The notes under the pieces were generated by a model that saw nothing but the letters and a program-made list of their open reading frames with translations, ran no database searches and was not told the DNA's origin. The position numbers were made by a program, and so were the translations under genes. A stretch of DNA of 64,000 bases from Thinopyrum elongatum (lineage: Eukaryota; Streptophyta; Magnoliopsida; Poales; Poaceae): positions 519,424,929-519,488,928 of the forward strand of contig CM022297.1 of assembly GCA_011799875.1 (NCBI GenBank). Reading direction: 5' to 3'. Numbering within the stretch: position 1 is the stretch's first letter; every line of letters starts with the position of its first letter. This document shows, one piece after another, positions 1-12,389 of the stretch.

Positions 1-1142
1 TTTAAATGTCATGAATATATATTTTGGAACTTGTGAACATTCTTCTAAATGTAATGTAATTGTTTTGAATGGTATGAAACATTTTTTTACTTACACGAAC
101 ATTTTTTGCAGTGTGTTATGTTTGTCACGTACCTTTTTTTAAACCCATGAATATTTTTTAAATGTCACATATTAATTAAATTATTATTTCATAATATATG
201 TATTAATTTTTTTCAAAATATAAACAAAAGAAAAAAGGAAAATTATATGTCGTGATATCAACATGACATTAGTGTGACGAAACAAATGGTTACTGGGCCA
301 CCCACTTCCGGCGTGCTGTGCGCGAGGCAAGATCTTGTGCTCGCAGCACGCTAGACATAGGCTCGCACCAGTTGACTTTGAACTATGTATACAAGCCCAA
401 TGTCTGCCGAAGAAAGTGGTCAGCTACTAAATCACTAGTTATGTCTCAAAAAAAAAACTAAATCACTAGTTAGAGGGAACTCCTTGCAAACGTCCCCATC
501 TCTTGTGGTGACCACTGACGCGTTGCATGTGTAACACTTGTTGCAACTTGGAATTTTTGTGCTTTTTTTAGATTCGTTTTTCTAAATCATTTTATCACTT
601 CAACCATGTGTCCAAATCATGAACCGTTTTAATCTTTGCGGTTCTCGCGTCGAGATCTTCAAAACTAATTCCCGTGTTAATTGGTTTGGTCGAACTTTTT
701 CCTAAAACAAAGAATTTTTTCCAAAAAAAACAAAATATGAATGAAAGAAGCCGAAAAAAAGAAACCCCAAAAAAAGGAAACCAGAAGTATAAATGTGCTT
801 TACAAATTTGAAGGAATTAGAACTGTGATTTTTACTTTTTGGGGAGCTCAGCTGTACTTTTTTACTTTCAGGAAAGCTCAGTTCTGGAAGCATAACTGTG
901 TTTCAGACCGAAGCACAACTTTGCTTCACCGTGAAGCACAACTGTGCTTTTTTCACACGGTGTTTCACAGAAGATTTTAAAAAACTAGGAAAGCCAAACA
1001 AAATCTAAAAGCCAAAAGATATTCACAAAACGTGTGCAAAAAAAAAATCCTCACGGCTGCAGCCAGCGCGCGACGAGTAGCGGCGGCTCGGAGCAGCACT
1101 TGGTGGTCTTCCTTCCATGCGCGCTCGTGCGCCGGCCACTAT
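1..1142. other. Intergenic DNA, no gene seen
   Basis: AT-rich sequence without a supportable reading frame. It holds homopolymer A and T runs and a few short GAAGCACAACT-like direct repeats around 909-945. The small duplication at 426-472 is listed separately. Confidence 0.6.
426..472. repeat. 16-bp direct repeat flanking an A-tailed 15-bp insert
   Basis: The 16-mer ACTAAATCACTAGTTA occurs at 426-441 and again at 457-472. Between them lies TGTCTC followed by nine A residues. A perfect target-length duplication around a poly(A) tail is what target-primed reverse transcription leaves behind, so this is probably an extremely 5'-truncated LINE- or SINE-mobilised insertion. That origin is inference; the repeat itself is seen directly. 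Confidence 0.7.
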
Positions 1143-1363
1143 GGCCTAGTTCTTTTGGCCGATTCTCCCAAAATCTTGAGAATCGGGCCTCCCCCCAGCT
1201 TCTTTCAGAATCTTGAACCCATTTACTTTTTACAATCCTAACTAGTTAGGATGTAAACATGTAGAATTGTCAAAAAAATATGGGGTTCAAGATTCTGGGA
1301 GAAGCTGGGTGAAGAGTCGATTCTCAAGATTTTGAGAGAATCGGCCAAAAAAAAGACTGGGCC
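1143..1363. mobile_element. MITE-like long hairpin, superfamily uncertain
   Basis: About 220 bp form a long imperfect inverted repeat. The left arm contains TTTTGGCCGATTCTC and the right arm its complement GAGAATCGGCCAAAA. The outer ends read GGCCTAGTTC and its near-complement GACTGGGCC. A 3-bp TAT flanks each side. There is no coding capacity. PIF/Harbinger or hAT are possible; the termini do not decide. Confidence 0.6.
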
Positions 1364-1579
1364 TATATATGTGTCGCTGTTGCTACCCCTGATCAGTGAT
1401 TCCCGGTGAGCTAGGAACATGATGCTACAACACGCTTGGCCCCTGAACGTTCGTTGCTGTGATGCAGACCATAATTCGGTTATGACACGACTCACATGTG
1501 GCGCGGACTACACATGTATACCGCTCATTAGCTGTTGCGAATGCATCCCCAAAGTGCCTTCGTCGAGTGGGAGGGATAA

Positions 1580-1836
1580 GGGCATGTACAATGGTGCTAT
1601 CTTAGAAGTGCCATGTAGGATAAATGATGAGGTGGAGGAGAGATAACTCATGAAAATGTTTTTTTTTTATTTAAGAGATGATCTCTTAGCACAATATGTC
1701 TCACCATATTTTTAGGAATAGCTAGTTACTCAAGATAAGGTTAAAAGATGATTCATTGTAGACAATTTTTTTTATCATTTTTAAATTGCATGCAAGACTT
1801 AAGATAAAACTATCTTATCAACTATTGTATATGACC
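1580..1836. mobile_element. PIF/Harbinger-type (Tourist-like) MITE
   Basis: A 257-bp non-coding element whose left end GGGCATGTACAATGG matches the complement of its right end ATTGTATATGACC. It is flanked on both sides by TAA (1577-1579 and 1837-1839), the TWA target duplication of PIF/Harbinger elements. The inner sequence ACTATCTTATCAACTATTG is typical of a very common grass MITE group. Confidence 0.75.
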
Positions 1837-2120
1837 TAAAGTGCTACATGCTGCTTGAACTCCAAAACGTTCTTTCCCCCAGCGTGGCATCACAAAACCC
1901 ATTATTTTGCCACGTCGACCCTGCATAGATGGCACGTCAACCAAACAGAAAATAGCACACGCTTTTGCGTGCATGCATGCATGGATGGATCCTAAGACTA
2001 TTTTCTGAAGAAGATGAACTGAAATTTGATGGGCTCTGCGCTCTCCCCGCGTGTGCCTGGACGAGCTCGGTCGGCCTCCCGCCCCCGCCGCGCCACCACT
2101 CTCGACCGCGCCGTCCATGC

Positions 2121-2127
2121 ATAAAAT
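2121..2127 (+). promoter_or_regulatory. Probable TATA box of the pollen gene
   Basis: ATAAAAT lies 91 bp upstream of the ATG at 2212, inside otherwise GC-rich sequence. That distance would give a 5' UTR of roughly 55-65 nt. No pollen-specific promoter element was identified with confidence. Confidence 0.45.
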
Positions 2128-2211
2128 GCCCGTTCCTGGACGGCCTCACCGCTCCCGATCCCTCCCTCCCCGCCCGCTTGTGACTGACCCCCCGATCGAT
2201 TGACCGACACC

Positions 2212-2797
2212 ATGGCGCGGTGCATGCCCCTCCTCGCCTCCCTGCTGCTGCTGGCCCTCGCCGGCGTGGCCTCCGCCGACAAGGCCCCCGAGGGCGGCTT
2301 CATCGTCACCGGCCGCGTCTACTGCGACCCCTGCCGCGCCGGCTTCGAGACCAACGTCTCCAAAAACGTCGAAGGTACGTACCTACTCCTCGTAGTCGTA
2401 GGGGGTAACGTTACAATTTACATTTGAGTGACCCATGCGTGCGTGCGTGCATGCAGGGGCGACGGTGGCGATGGACTGCCGGCCGTTCGGCGGCGGCGAG
2501 AGCAAGCTGAAGGCGGAGGCGACGACGGACAAGCAGGGGTGGTACAAGATCGAGATCGACCAGGACCACCAGGACGAGATCTGCGAGGTGGTGCTGACCA
2601 AGAGCCCCGACCCGTCGTGCGCCGAGATCGAGGAGTTCCGCGACCGTGCGCGCGTCCCGCTCACCAGCAACAACGGCATGAAGCAGCAGGGCACCCGCTA
2701 TGCCAACCCCATCGCCTTCTTCCCCAAGGAGCCGCGCAAGGAATGCGGCGGCATCCTCCAGGCCTACGACCTCAAGGACGCACCCGAGAACCCATGA
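2212..2797 (+). CDS. Pollen Ole e 1-family secreted protein (grass group 11 pollen allergen-like)
   Basis: Two exons, 2212-2374 and 2457-2797, joined across an 82-bp GT-AG intron, give a 167-residue protein. Residues 1 to about 24 are a hydrophobic signal peptide ending in an ASA-type cleavage site. The mature part has the family features: an FIVTGRVYCDPC-type N-terminal strand and six cysteines (YC, PC, DC, IC, SC, EC) expected to form three disulfides. There is one possible N-glycosylation site, NVS. The Ole e 1 family comprises small secreted pollen and anther proteins of unclear biochemical role, some of them allergens. The sequence closely resembles the timothy group 11 allergen as I remember it, so this is probably the Triticeae orthologue. 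The start is chosen because it opens directly onto the signal peptide. The frame is intact and GC-rich, unlike the surrounding transposons. Pollen expression is inferred from the family. Confidence 0.93.
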
Positions 2798-3399
2798 ACA
2801 CCCATCCCATCCATATAGTCTCGCTTGCTTCCCATCATCATCATCATCATCATCTCATGACTCCTACGTACGGCGCCCTCGCCTAGCTACTTCTGCACCC
2901 ATACGTTTCAGCTATATGTTTTGTATAAGATAAATTCTATTAAGTATCTTTTTGTCTCGAATAATAAGATGATAAATTGTATGATGATTAATATATAGAG
3001 ATCATATGTCAAATGTATGCGTGCAATGTTTTTGTATCATATCCCAAACAATGCATGGTGCGCTCTCCTCATGAGTCAAAGGTGAAGTCTGTCTCGTTGC
3101 TGCAAGCGAGTTTTTTCCAATCTGTTGCTTAAAGCCTCTTGGAGGCCTTTCAGCCTTTATAGGTTTCTAGTCAAAAACGGAGGCAACTATAGTATCTTGC
3201 TTATTCTCCGTTTCTACCTATTTTTCATGAATTGTTTCGCTCCGGTCGCCGCGCATCCGTTGGATTTGTCTATCTATAACCATTGGATTTGTATCCCCAC
3301 GTCATCCCCTCTGTACCGCTTTGTCCCCTGCCATCCTTTTCACACGGCTTCATCTCAAATAAAAGAGAGAAACACACCGTTGACCTGCTACAGCGCTGC
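2798..3399 (+). other. 3' flank of the pollen gene; no further gene
   Basis: The 3' UTR has a CAT-repeat stretch (about 2834-2854) and a near-canonical poly(A) signal, AATAATAAG at 2960-2968. Beyond about 3050 I see no coding sequence. Confidence 0.5.
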
Positions 3400-3990
3400 A
3401 GTGCACGCACGCCGCCTCTTGTTACAAAAAACAGCCACCCGCTCGCTGCGTTGCTCCTGGCTCACCGCGCGCCCCAAGACTCGCAGCACCGGCGAGAATG
3501 CTTGTAGCACCATGGAAGGTCGCTTGTAACACCCCCAAGATGTCGCTCGCAGCCCACCCAGCGTTGCCTCACGCGTCCACCGGCTCCCAGCACCGCCGCA
3601 ACCGCTCGTAGCACTTGGAATCACGCCTCACAGCACCCAGCATCACTGATTGCAGCACCTTTGTATCATCGGCATGGCGCTGGGCATGACAGGTGGATGT
3701 GCTAGTAAAGTATGGCACGACCTGATCGCAACAACCCCCATTGCTGGTCTCAGCAAAATCCTCACCGGTCACAGCACCACCGATTGCCGATCCTAGCAAA
3801 AAGCTGTTGTTGATCCAGGAAAAGTCACCAACGCTTGCAGCAATATCCGTCGCCGGTCGCGGCACCACCAATTGCTGATCCCAGCAAAATTCATCGTCGT
3901 GTCCCCCGTCATAGCATGCCACTTCGCTGGTTGTAGCACGCCGCCTTGCCGGTTGTAGCATGTAGCGTCCCTGTTTCAGCATGCGGCGTC
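3400..3990. repeat. Degenerate interspersed repeats built on a GTAGCAC-type motif
   Basis: The stretch is made of diverged units of about 30-40 bp, each with a core such as CGGTTGTAGCAYG or CGCTTGTARCACC. Good examples lie at 3490-3530, 3600-3650 and 3920-3985. Spacing is irregular, so this is not a clean tandem array. No open frame runs through it. It resembles non-coding interiors of large grass DNA transposons, but no termini were found. Confidence 0.4.
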
Positions 3991-5579
3991 ATAGGTCCCT
4001 AATAAGTAACGAACTATGTCTCTAGTTCCAGCAAATGACACTCCTATAGATCCATATAGCATTGACCGGCCAAATACTATCATCACTTATGCACTTTTTG
4101 TCCATCAATGACTCGGGGTCAGTGATGACATTGCCATCATCAACTAGCCGAGTGGCCAGTCAGTGATGTCTAACCAGTACTAATCTTTGGCCAGTCAGTG
4201 ATAATAATTCCATTCACTTTTGCATGTTTGTTCTTTATTTATGTTTGATTACCGGCAATGCAAACAAAATTGACAAAAACATAGGAACACAATGCATAGG
4301 CATAAATCATTCATTTGCACACCAAGTACTTTGCTTTTCATGACACAATTCACATATAGATTTACATAGCTCACAACCAACATGTAGAGAATACTAACCA
4401 AAGCTACACACTTCACAATACTATAATTGAATATATCAGATTAGTCTACTAGTTGAGCCTCTTAACGAGGACATATATTTTTTCACTGCTCTCTATCCTA
4501 CTTCATAAACCCCTTGGCCATCTTATTTTGTGCAGTGTCATTAAAATGTTAGTCTGCACACAAGGAAATTTGTCAAGACAATTAACATAAGATATTCATT
4601 GATTCATTTAATGCACATGTAGTTAAGAATATCGTACCTTAAGTTCAGTTTAATTACACTCCACTCGAGGACTTTCTCGGCTTCTCAAAGAAGGAGGAGG
4701 TAACGACATAAATATATATTTGTCATGTGTCTGGAGATTGCAGAATCTGCAAGACTTGATTCAGATCCTAAGGAACTATCTTCATCGCATGATCCTGACA
4801 CTTGAAGTCTTCTGCCGTGCACACAACCCATATCCGAAATGAGGAGTCTGCAGTAGCTTGAGCCTACCCCTCCGACTTCCTTTTCTCTTCTTTAAATTTT
4901 GTGCAGTGCAACTAAAATATAAGGTAGCTGCAATAGAAATATTTTATATAAATCCAGTTGAGTTTTATTAGACATCGAAAACTAAAGTAATATGCGTAGA
5001 CTAAGTATGACGTTCACTTGAACCGTATCCCACTATATCTCCCTCCCACCTTGTAATCGCAAAGAATGCCTAATGAGGTAGTTGTTTGCGTTTATATGAT
5101 TTTATAACATATTCACTACATTATCACATATAACATGCATAATATATAATAATTTCTAATATTCATAGGTACATGTGAACATGCAACAATTGTAAGATTC
5201 ATAGCAAGACAATTACATGCATCCTAGAATTGTAACACATACATGACATGCATAGCTTAATTGAAATTGCAACATAATTATGAATGAATGAAGCTCACCG
5301 TCGTGGCCGCTGCCGCGACCGAAGAACATGGCAGTACATGTCGAGTCTACCACCAATCACGGAGGCACGGGAGACACGGCCGGTAGCAGGGCAGATCCTT
5401 GGTGCGGAGCAACCCTGACACCAACACAACTATGATTGCCAGGTCAAGGAGCACACGCGTCGGCGCGGGAGACCCGGCATCCCACGAGAGGGCATCAACA
5501 TATGGATGGGATGTGGCAACGGCCTGCCGAGAAATCGCAATGGGACTCTCGGGTGACCCTGGGCACTCGGACTTGGGAC
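3991..5579. other. Non-coding, unassigned
   Basis: No credible gene. Three copies of GTCAGTGATR lie at about 4119, 4159 and 4196, two of them preceded by GGCCA, perhaps transposon subterminal repeats. The part from 4200 to 5280 is AT-rich. From 5285 it turns GC-rich, continuous with the LTR-like sequence that follows. Confidence 0.4.
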
Positions 5580-6646
5580 CCCGGGCACACGGACCCGGTA
5601 GAACCCGGTCAAAAAATTAAAACAGACATAACTATTGCAAGTGTACTCCGAATCAAACGAAATCAAGTTTGTTGGAAAGCTAACGAGGTGGGCTAACACA
5701 AACTTGATAGAAATAATAATAACTAGCAATGGAGAACATACCCATAATATAATGGTGAGAAATCTTCCTCAAATAAGCCCGGTAAATTCTCCATCTCCGA
5801 AAACGCAATAGAAGATGCATAGGAAATCTGTTTTCGATGGACTAGAGCTAGTCAGGAAGAAAACCACAAACTCTAAAACCTCACAAAGAGAAAAGGCAAA
5901 CAAGGACCAAGAAAGATGATGCCAAGGATGCAAAGTTTTGAGCTCTCTACGAACGATACGAACAAGCTACTCACTCGAGAGACTCCCTTGATAGTACGGC
6001 TATCGATCCTATAATCCGGCCTCCCAACTAATACCATTAGACCGGTAAAATAGAAAACCTATCAAAGACGAACATTTACCTTGCACATAATCCACTTGAG
6101 CTAGATGAGGATGATCTTGACCTCCTCAAGTTGGACCACCCTTCTTGATTCCGCACGCTCGATGAAGACTAGTAGATTGCTCCCCCATAATCCACTATGG
6201 GTGAGCCTCTCTTCAGCACATCTTCACAAGTCCATTGTCACCACAATGGACGGCAAGCTTCAAGCACGTGATCGCTTCGTGATGGTCCACTTGGACTTGC
6301 ACAATGCAACCTAACCACACAAAGAACTCTCACGTAGACCATGGGTTAGTACACAAAGCGTAATGGACAATGCTTACCAACCATGGGATCACTTGATCCA
6401 TCTCGGTACGTCTTGTACGCTTTGTGTGTTGATCAACTTGATTCACTCTTTGACTTAGTCTTGACCAACCTTGTATCATGACTTCTCTATGACCAATCTT
6501 TGAATAATTCCTTGAGTAGCACCTTGGTCATCACATGATCTCCTTGCACCAACAAACTTCAAGAAATGCCTATGGACAAACCCTTCAAATATAGCTCAAG
6601 GCAACCATTAGTCCATAGGGATTGTCATCAATTACCAAAACCAAAC
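5580..6646 (-). mobile_element. LTR fragment of an outer retrotransposon, interrupted by the copia element
   Basis: Read on the minus strand, this sequence is continuous with 24550-24576 once the copia element and one CAAAC copy are removed. The joined end then begins TGAGAGAGCATGGTGCCCCC, which I recognise from memory as the start of an abundant Triticeae LTR. The other boundary was not found, so this may be a solo or truncated LTR. Family assignment is uncertain. It is the oldest of three nested layers. Confidence 0.5.
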
Positions 6647-8395
6647 TGATGGGAAACGTAGCATGCAATTTCAAAAAAATTCTACGCTCACGCAAGATCT
6701 ATCTAGGAGATGCATAGCAACAAGAGGAGAGAGTGTGTCCATGTACCCTCGTAGACCGAAAGCGGAAGCGTTAGCTTAACGCGGTTGATGTAGTCGAACG
6801 TCTTCGCGATCCAACCGATCAAGCACCGAACGTACGGCACCTCCGAGTTCAGCACACGTTCAGCTCGATGACGTCCCTCGAGCTCTTGATCCAGTTGAGG
6901 ACGAGGGAGAGTTCCGTCAGCACGACGGCGTGGCAACGGTGATGATGAAGTTACCGGCGCAGGGCTTCGCCTAAGCACTACGACGATATGACCGAGGTGT
7001 GTAACTGTAGAGGGGGGCACCGCACACGGCTAAGACAAATCTTGGTCTGTCTTTGGGGTGCCCCCCTCCCCCGTATATAAAGGAGGGAGGGAGAGAGGCC
7101 GGCCCTCCTAGGGGCGCGCCAAGTGTATGGAGTCCTACTAGGACTTCCAAGTCCTAGTAGGAATCCCTTTCCTTTTTCGGAGTAGGAGAGAAGGAAAGAG
7201 GGAAAGAGAGAGGGAGTAGGAAAGGGCAAGGGGGGCGCCGCCCCCTTCCCCTAGTCCAATTCGGACCCATGGGGGGGGGCGCCACCTCCCCTTTGGCCTG
7301 CCTCCTCTTTTCCCGTATGGCCCAATAAGGCCCATTACTTCTCCCGGTGAATTCCCGTAACTCCCCGGTACTCCGAAAAATACCCGAATCACTCGGAACC
7401 TTTCCGATGTCCGAATATAGCCTTCCAATATATGAATCTTTACCTCTCGACCATTTAGAGACTCCTCGTCATGTCCGTGATCTCATCCGGGACTCCGAAC
7501 AAACTTCGGTCATCAAATCACATAACTCATAATACAAATCGTCATCGAACGTTAAGCGTGCGGACCCTACGGGTTCGAGAACTATGTAGACATGCCCGAG
7601 ACACATCTCCGGTCAATAACCAATAGTGGAACATGGATGCTCATATTGGCTCCTACATATTCTACGAAGATCTTTATCGGTCAAACCGCATAACAACATA
7701 CGTTATTCCTTTTGTCATCGGTATGTTACTTGCCCGAGATTCGATCGTCGGTATCATCATACCGAGTTCAATCTCGTTACCTGCAAGTCTCTTTACTCGT
7801 TCCGTAATGCATCATCCCGCAACTAACTCATTAGTCACATTGCTTGCAAGGCTTCATATGATGTGCATTACCGAGAGGGCCTAGAGATACCTCTCCGATA
7901 CTCGGAGTGACAAATCCTAATCTCGATCCATGCCAACCCAACAAACACCTTTGGAGACACCTGTAGAGCATCTTTATAATCATCCAGTTACGTTGTGACG
8001 TTTGAAAGCACACAAGGTGTTCCTCCGGTATTCGGGAGTTGCATAATCTCATAGTCAGAGGAACATGTATAAGTCATGAAGAAAGCAATAGCAATAAAAC
8101 TTAACGATCATTATGCTAAGCTAACGGATGGGTCTTGTCCATCACATCATTCTCCTAATGATGTGATCCCGTTCATCAAATGACAACACATGTCTATGGT
8201 CAGGAAACTTAACCATCTTTGATTAACGAGCTAGTCAAGTAGAGGCATACTAGGGACACTTTGTTTTGTCTATGTATTCACACATGTATCAAGTTTCCGG
8301 TTAATACAATTCTAGCATGAATAATAAACATTTATCATGATATAAGGAAATATAAATAACAACTTTATTATTGCCTCTAGGGCATATTTCCTTCA
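6647..8395 (-). repeat. Copia 3' LTR (left copy)
   Basis: 1749 bp. On the minus strand it runs from TGAAGGAAATATGCCC to CGTTTCCCATCA. A TATATA core lies near 7074-7080. It pairs with 22793-24549. Confidence 0.93.
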
Positions 8396-8428
8396 GTCTC
8401 CCACTTGCACTAGAGTCAATAATCTAGA

Positions 8429-11400
8429 TTACATTGTAATGATTCTAACACCCATGGAGTCTTGGTGTTGATCATGTTTTGCTCGTGGAAGACGCTTAGT
8501 CATCGGGTCTGCAACATTCAGATCCGTATGTATTTTGCAAATCTCTATGTCTCCTTCCTTGACTTGATCGCGGATGGAGTTGAAGCGTCTCTTGATGTGT
8601 TTGGATCTTTTGTGAAATCTGGATTCCTTCGCTAAGGCAATTGCTCCAGTATTGTCACAAAAGATTTTCATTGGACCCGATGCACTAGGTATTACACCTA
8701 GATCGGATATGAACTCCTTCATTTGCTGCTTCCAAAGCAGCTATGTACTCCGCTTCACACGTAGATCCCGCCACGACGCTCTGCTTAGAACTGCACCAAC
8801 TGACAGCTCCACCGTTCAATATAAATACATATCCGGTTTGTGACTTAGAGTCATCCGGATCAGTGTCAAACCTAGCATCGACGTAACCATTTACGACGAG
8901 CTCTTTGTCACCTCCATAAACGAGAAACATATCCTTAGTCCTTTTCTGGTATTTCAGGATGTTCTTGACCGCTGTCCAGTGATCCACTCCTGGATTACTT
9001 TGGTACCTCCCTGCTAAACTTATAGCAAGGCACACATCAGGTCTAGTACACAACATTGCATACATGATAGAACCTATGGCTGAGGCATAGGGAATGACGT
9101 TCATTTTCTCTCTATCTTCTACAATGGTCGGGCATTGAGTCTTACTCAACTTCACACCTTGTAATACAGGCAAGAACTCTTTCTTTGACTGATCCATTTT
9201 GAACTTCTTCAAAACTTTATCAAGGTATGTGCTTTGTGAAAGTCCAATTAAGCGTCTTGATCTATCTCTATAGATCTTGATGCCCAATATATAAGCAGCT
9301 TCACCGAGGTCTTTTATTGAAAAACTCTTATTCAAGTATCCTTTTATGCTATCCAGAAATTCTATATCGTTTCCAATCAATAATATGTCATCCACATATA
9401 ATCTTAGAAACGCTACAGAGCTCCCACTCACCTTTTTATAAATACAGGCTTCTCCAAAAGTCTGTATAAAACCATATGCTTTGATCACTTCATCAAAGCG
9501 TATATTCCAACTCCAAGATGCTTGCACCAGTCCATAAATGGATCGCTAGAGCTTGCACACTTTGTTAGCACCTTTAGGATCGACAAAACCTTCTGGTTGC
9601 ATCATATACAACTCTTCTTTGAGAAATCCATTAAGGAATGCAGTTTTGACATCCATTTGCCAGATTTCATAATCATAAAATGCGGCAATTGCTAACATGA
9701 TTCGGACAGACTTAAGCATCGCTACGGATGAGAAGGTCTCATCATAATCAACTCCTTGAACTTGTCGAAAACCTTTCGCAACAAGTCGAGCTTTGTAGAC
9801 AGTAACATTACCATCAGCGTCAGTTTTCCTCTTGAAAATCCATTTATTCTCTATGGCTTGCCAATCATCGGGCAAGTCAACCAAAGTCCATACTTTGTTC
9901 TCATACATGGATCCCATCTCAGATTTCATGGCCTCAAGCCATTTCGCGGAATCTGGGCTCATCATCGCTTCCTCATAGTTCGTAGGTTCGTCATGGTCTA
10001 GTAACATGACTTCCAGAACAGGATTACCGTACCACTCTGGTACGGAACGTACTCTGGTTGACCTACGAGGTTCGGTAGTAACTTGATCTGAAGTTTCATG
10101 ATCATCATCATTAACTTCCTCACTAATTGGCGTAGGCATCACTGGAACTGATTTCTGCGATGAACTACTTTCCAATTCAAGAGAAGGTACAACTACCTCA
10201 TCAAGTTCTACTTTACTCCCACTCACTTCTTTCGAGAGAAACTCCTCTAGAAAGGATCCATTCTTAGTAACAAATATTTTTCCTTCGGATCTATGATAGA
10301 AGGTGTACCCAACAGTTTCCTTTGGGTATCCTATGAAGACGCACTTCTCCGATTTGGGTTCGAGCTTATCAGGCTGAAGCTTTTTCACATAAGCATCGCA
10401 ACCCCAAACTTTAAGAAACGACAGCTTAGGTTTCTTGCCAAATCATAGTTCATATGGTGTCGTCTCAACGGATTTAGATGGTGCCCTATTTAACGTGAAT
10501 GCAGTTGTCTCTAATGCATAACCCCAAAACGATAGTGGTAAATTGGTAAGAGACATCATAGATCGCACCATATCTAATAAAGTACGGTTACGACGTTCGG
10601 ACACACCATCACGCTGTGGTGTTCCAGGTGGCGTGAGTTGCGAAACTATTCTACATTGTTTTAAATGAAGACCAAACTCGTAACTCAAATATTCGCCTCC
10701 GCGATCAGATCGTAGAAACTTTATTTTCCTGTTACGATGATTTTCCACTTCACTCTGAAATTCTTTGAACTTTTCAAATGTTTCAGACTTGTGTTTCATT
10801 AAGTAGATATACCCATATCTGCTCAAATCATCTGTGAAGGTTAGAAAATAACGATACCCGCCGCGAGCCTCAACACTCATCGAACCGCATACATCGGTAT
10901 GTACTATTTCCAATAAGTTTGTAGCTCGCTCCATTGTTCCGGAGAACGGAGTCTTAGTCATCTTGCCCATGAGGCAACGTTCGCAAGCATCAAATGATTC
11001 ATAATCAAGTGATTCCAAAAGTCCATCAGCATGGAGTTTCTTCATGCGCTTTACACCAATATGTCCTAAACGGCAGTGCCACAAATATGTTGCACTATCA
11101 TTATCAACTTTGCATCTTTTGGCATCAACATTATGAATATGTGTATCACCACGATTGAGATTCAACAAAAATAGACTACTCTTCAAGGGTGCATGACCAT
11201 AAAAGATATTAGTCATATAAATAGAACAACCATTATTCTCTGATTTAAATGAATAACCGTCTCGCATCAAACAAGATCCAGATATAATGTTCATGCTCAA
11301 CGCTGGCACCAAATAACAATTATTCAGGTCTAAAACTAATCCCGAAGGTAGATGTAGAGGTAGCGTGCCGACGGCGATCACATCGACCTTGGAACCATTC

Positions 11401-12389
11401 CCGACGCGCATTGTCACCTCGTCCTTAGCCAATCTTCGTTTGATCCGTAGCCCCTGTTTCGAGTTGCAAATATGAGCAACAGAACCAGTATCAAATACCC
11501 AGGCGCTACAACGAGCATTAGTAAGGTACACATCAATAACATGTATATCAAATATACCTTTGTTCACTTTGCCATCCTTCTTATCCGCCAAATACTTGGG
11601 GCAGTTCCGCTTCCAGTGACCAGTCCCTTTGCAGTAGAAGCACTCAGTTTCAGGCTTGGGTCCAGACTTGGGATTCTTTTCGGGAGTGGCAACTTGCTTG
11701 CCATTCTTCTTGAATTTTCCCTTCTTTCCCTTGCCCTTCTTGAAACTAGTGGTCTTGTTAACCATCAACACTTGATGCTCCTTCTTGATTTCTACCTCCG
11801 CAGCTTTGAGCATAGCGAAGAGCTCGGGAATTGTTTTATTCATCCCTTGCATATTATAGTTCATCACAAAGCCTTTGTAGTTTGGTGGCAGTGATTGAAG
11901 AACTCTGTCAATAACACTATCATCCGGAAGATTAACTCCCAGCTGAGTCAAGTGGTTATGGTACCCAGACATTCTGAGTATGTGTTCACTGACAGAACTG
12001 TTCTCCTCCATCTTGCAGCTATAGAACTTGTTGAAGACCTCATATCTCTCAACTCGGGCATTTGCTTGAAATATTAACTTCAACTCCTCGAACATCTCAT
12101 ATGCTCCATGACGTTCAAAACGTCTTTGAAGTCCCGATTCTAAGCCGTAGAGCATGGCACACTGAACTATAGAGTAGTCATCAAAACGCGTTTGCCAGAC
12201 GTTCAAAGCGTCTACATTTGCGGGAGCGGGCTTGTCACCTAGCGGTGCATCAAGGACATAATTCTTCTGTGCAGCAATGAGGATAATCCTCAAGTTACGG
12301 ACCCAGTCCATGTAGTTGCTACCATCATCTTTCAACTTAGCTTTCTCTAGGAACACATTAAAATTCAAGGGAACGATAGCACGGGCCAT
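8429..12389 (-). pseudogene. Copia gag-pol polyprotein, disabled
   Basis: In order on the minus strand: gag from the start at 12389; a CCHC zinc knuckle (CFYCKGTGHWKRNC) near 11620; an aspartic protease (FDTGS) near 11490; integrase with an HHCC-type finger near 11080 and the catalytic core beyond; reverse transcriptase with YVDD near 9395; and RNase H (DNTGA) near 8640. This protease-integrase-RT-RNase H order defines Ty1/copia. The frame is broken three times: TGA at 10443-10445 replacing an expected Trp, TAG at 9546-9548 replacing an expected Gln, and a small deletion with frameshift near 8700-8722 in RNase H, where about five codons are missing. It is not functional. Confidence 0.92.

Noticed and set aside
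4090..4102. CTTTT before TGTCC as the left boundary of the outer LTR, matching CTTTT after 24576
   Set aside because: A 5-mer match alone in AT-rich DNA is weak and would imply an LTR of about 2.6 kb with no second support.
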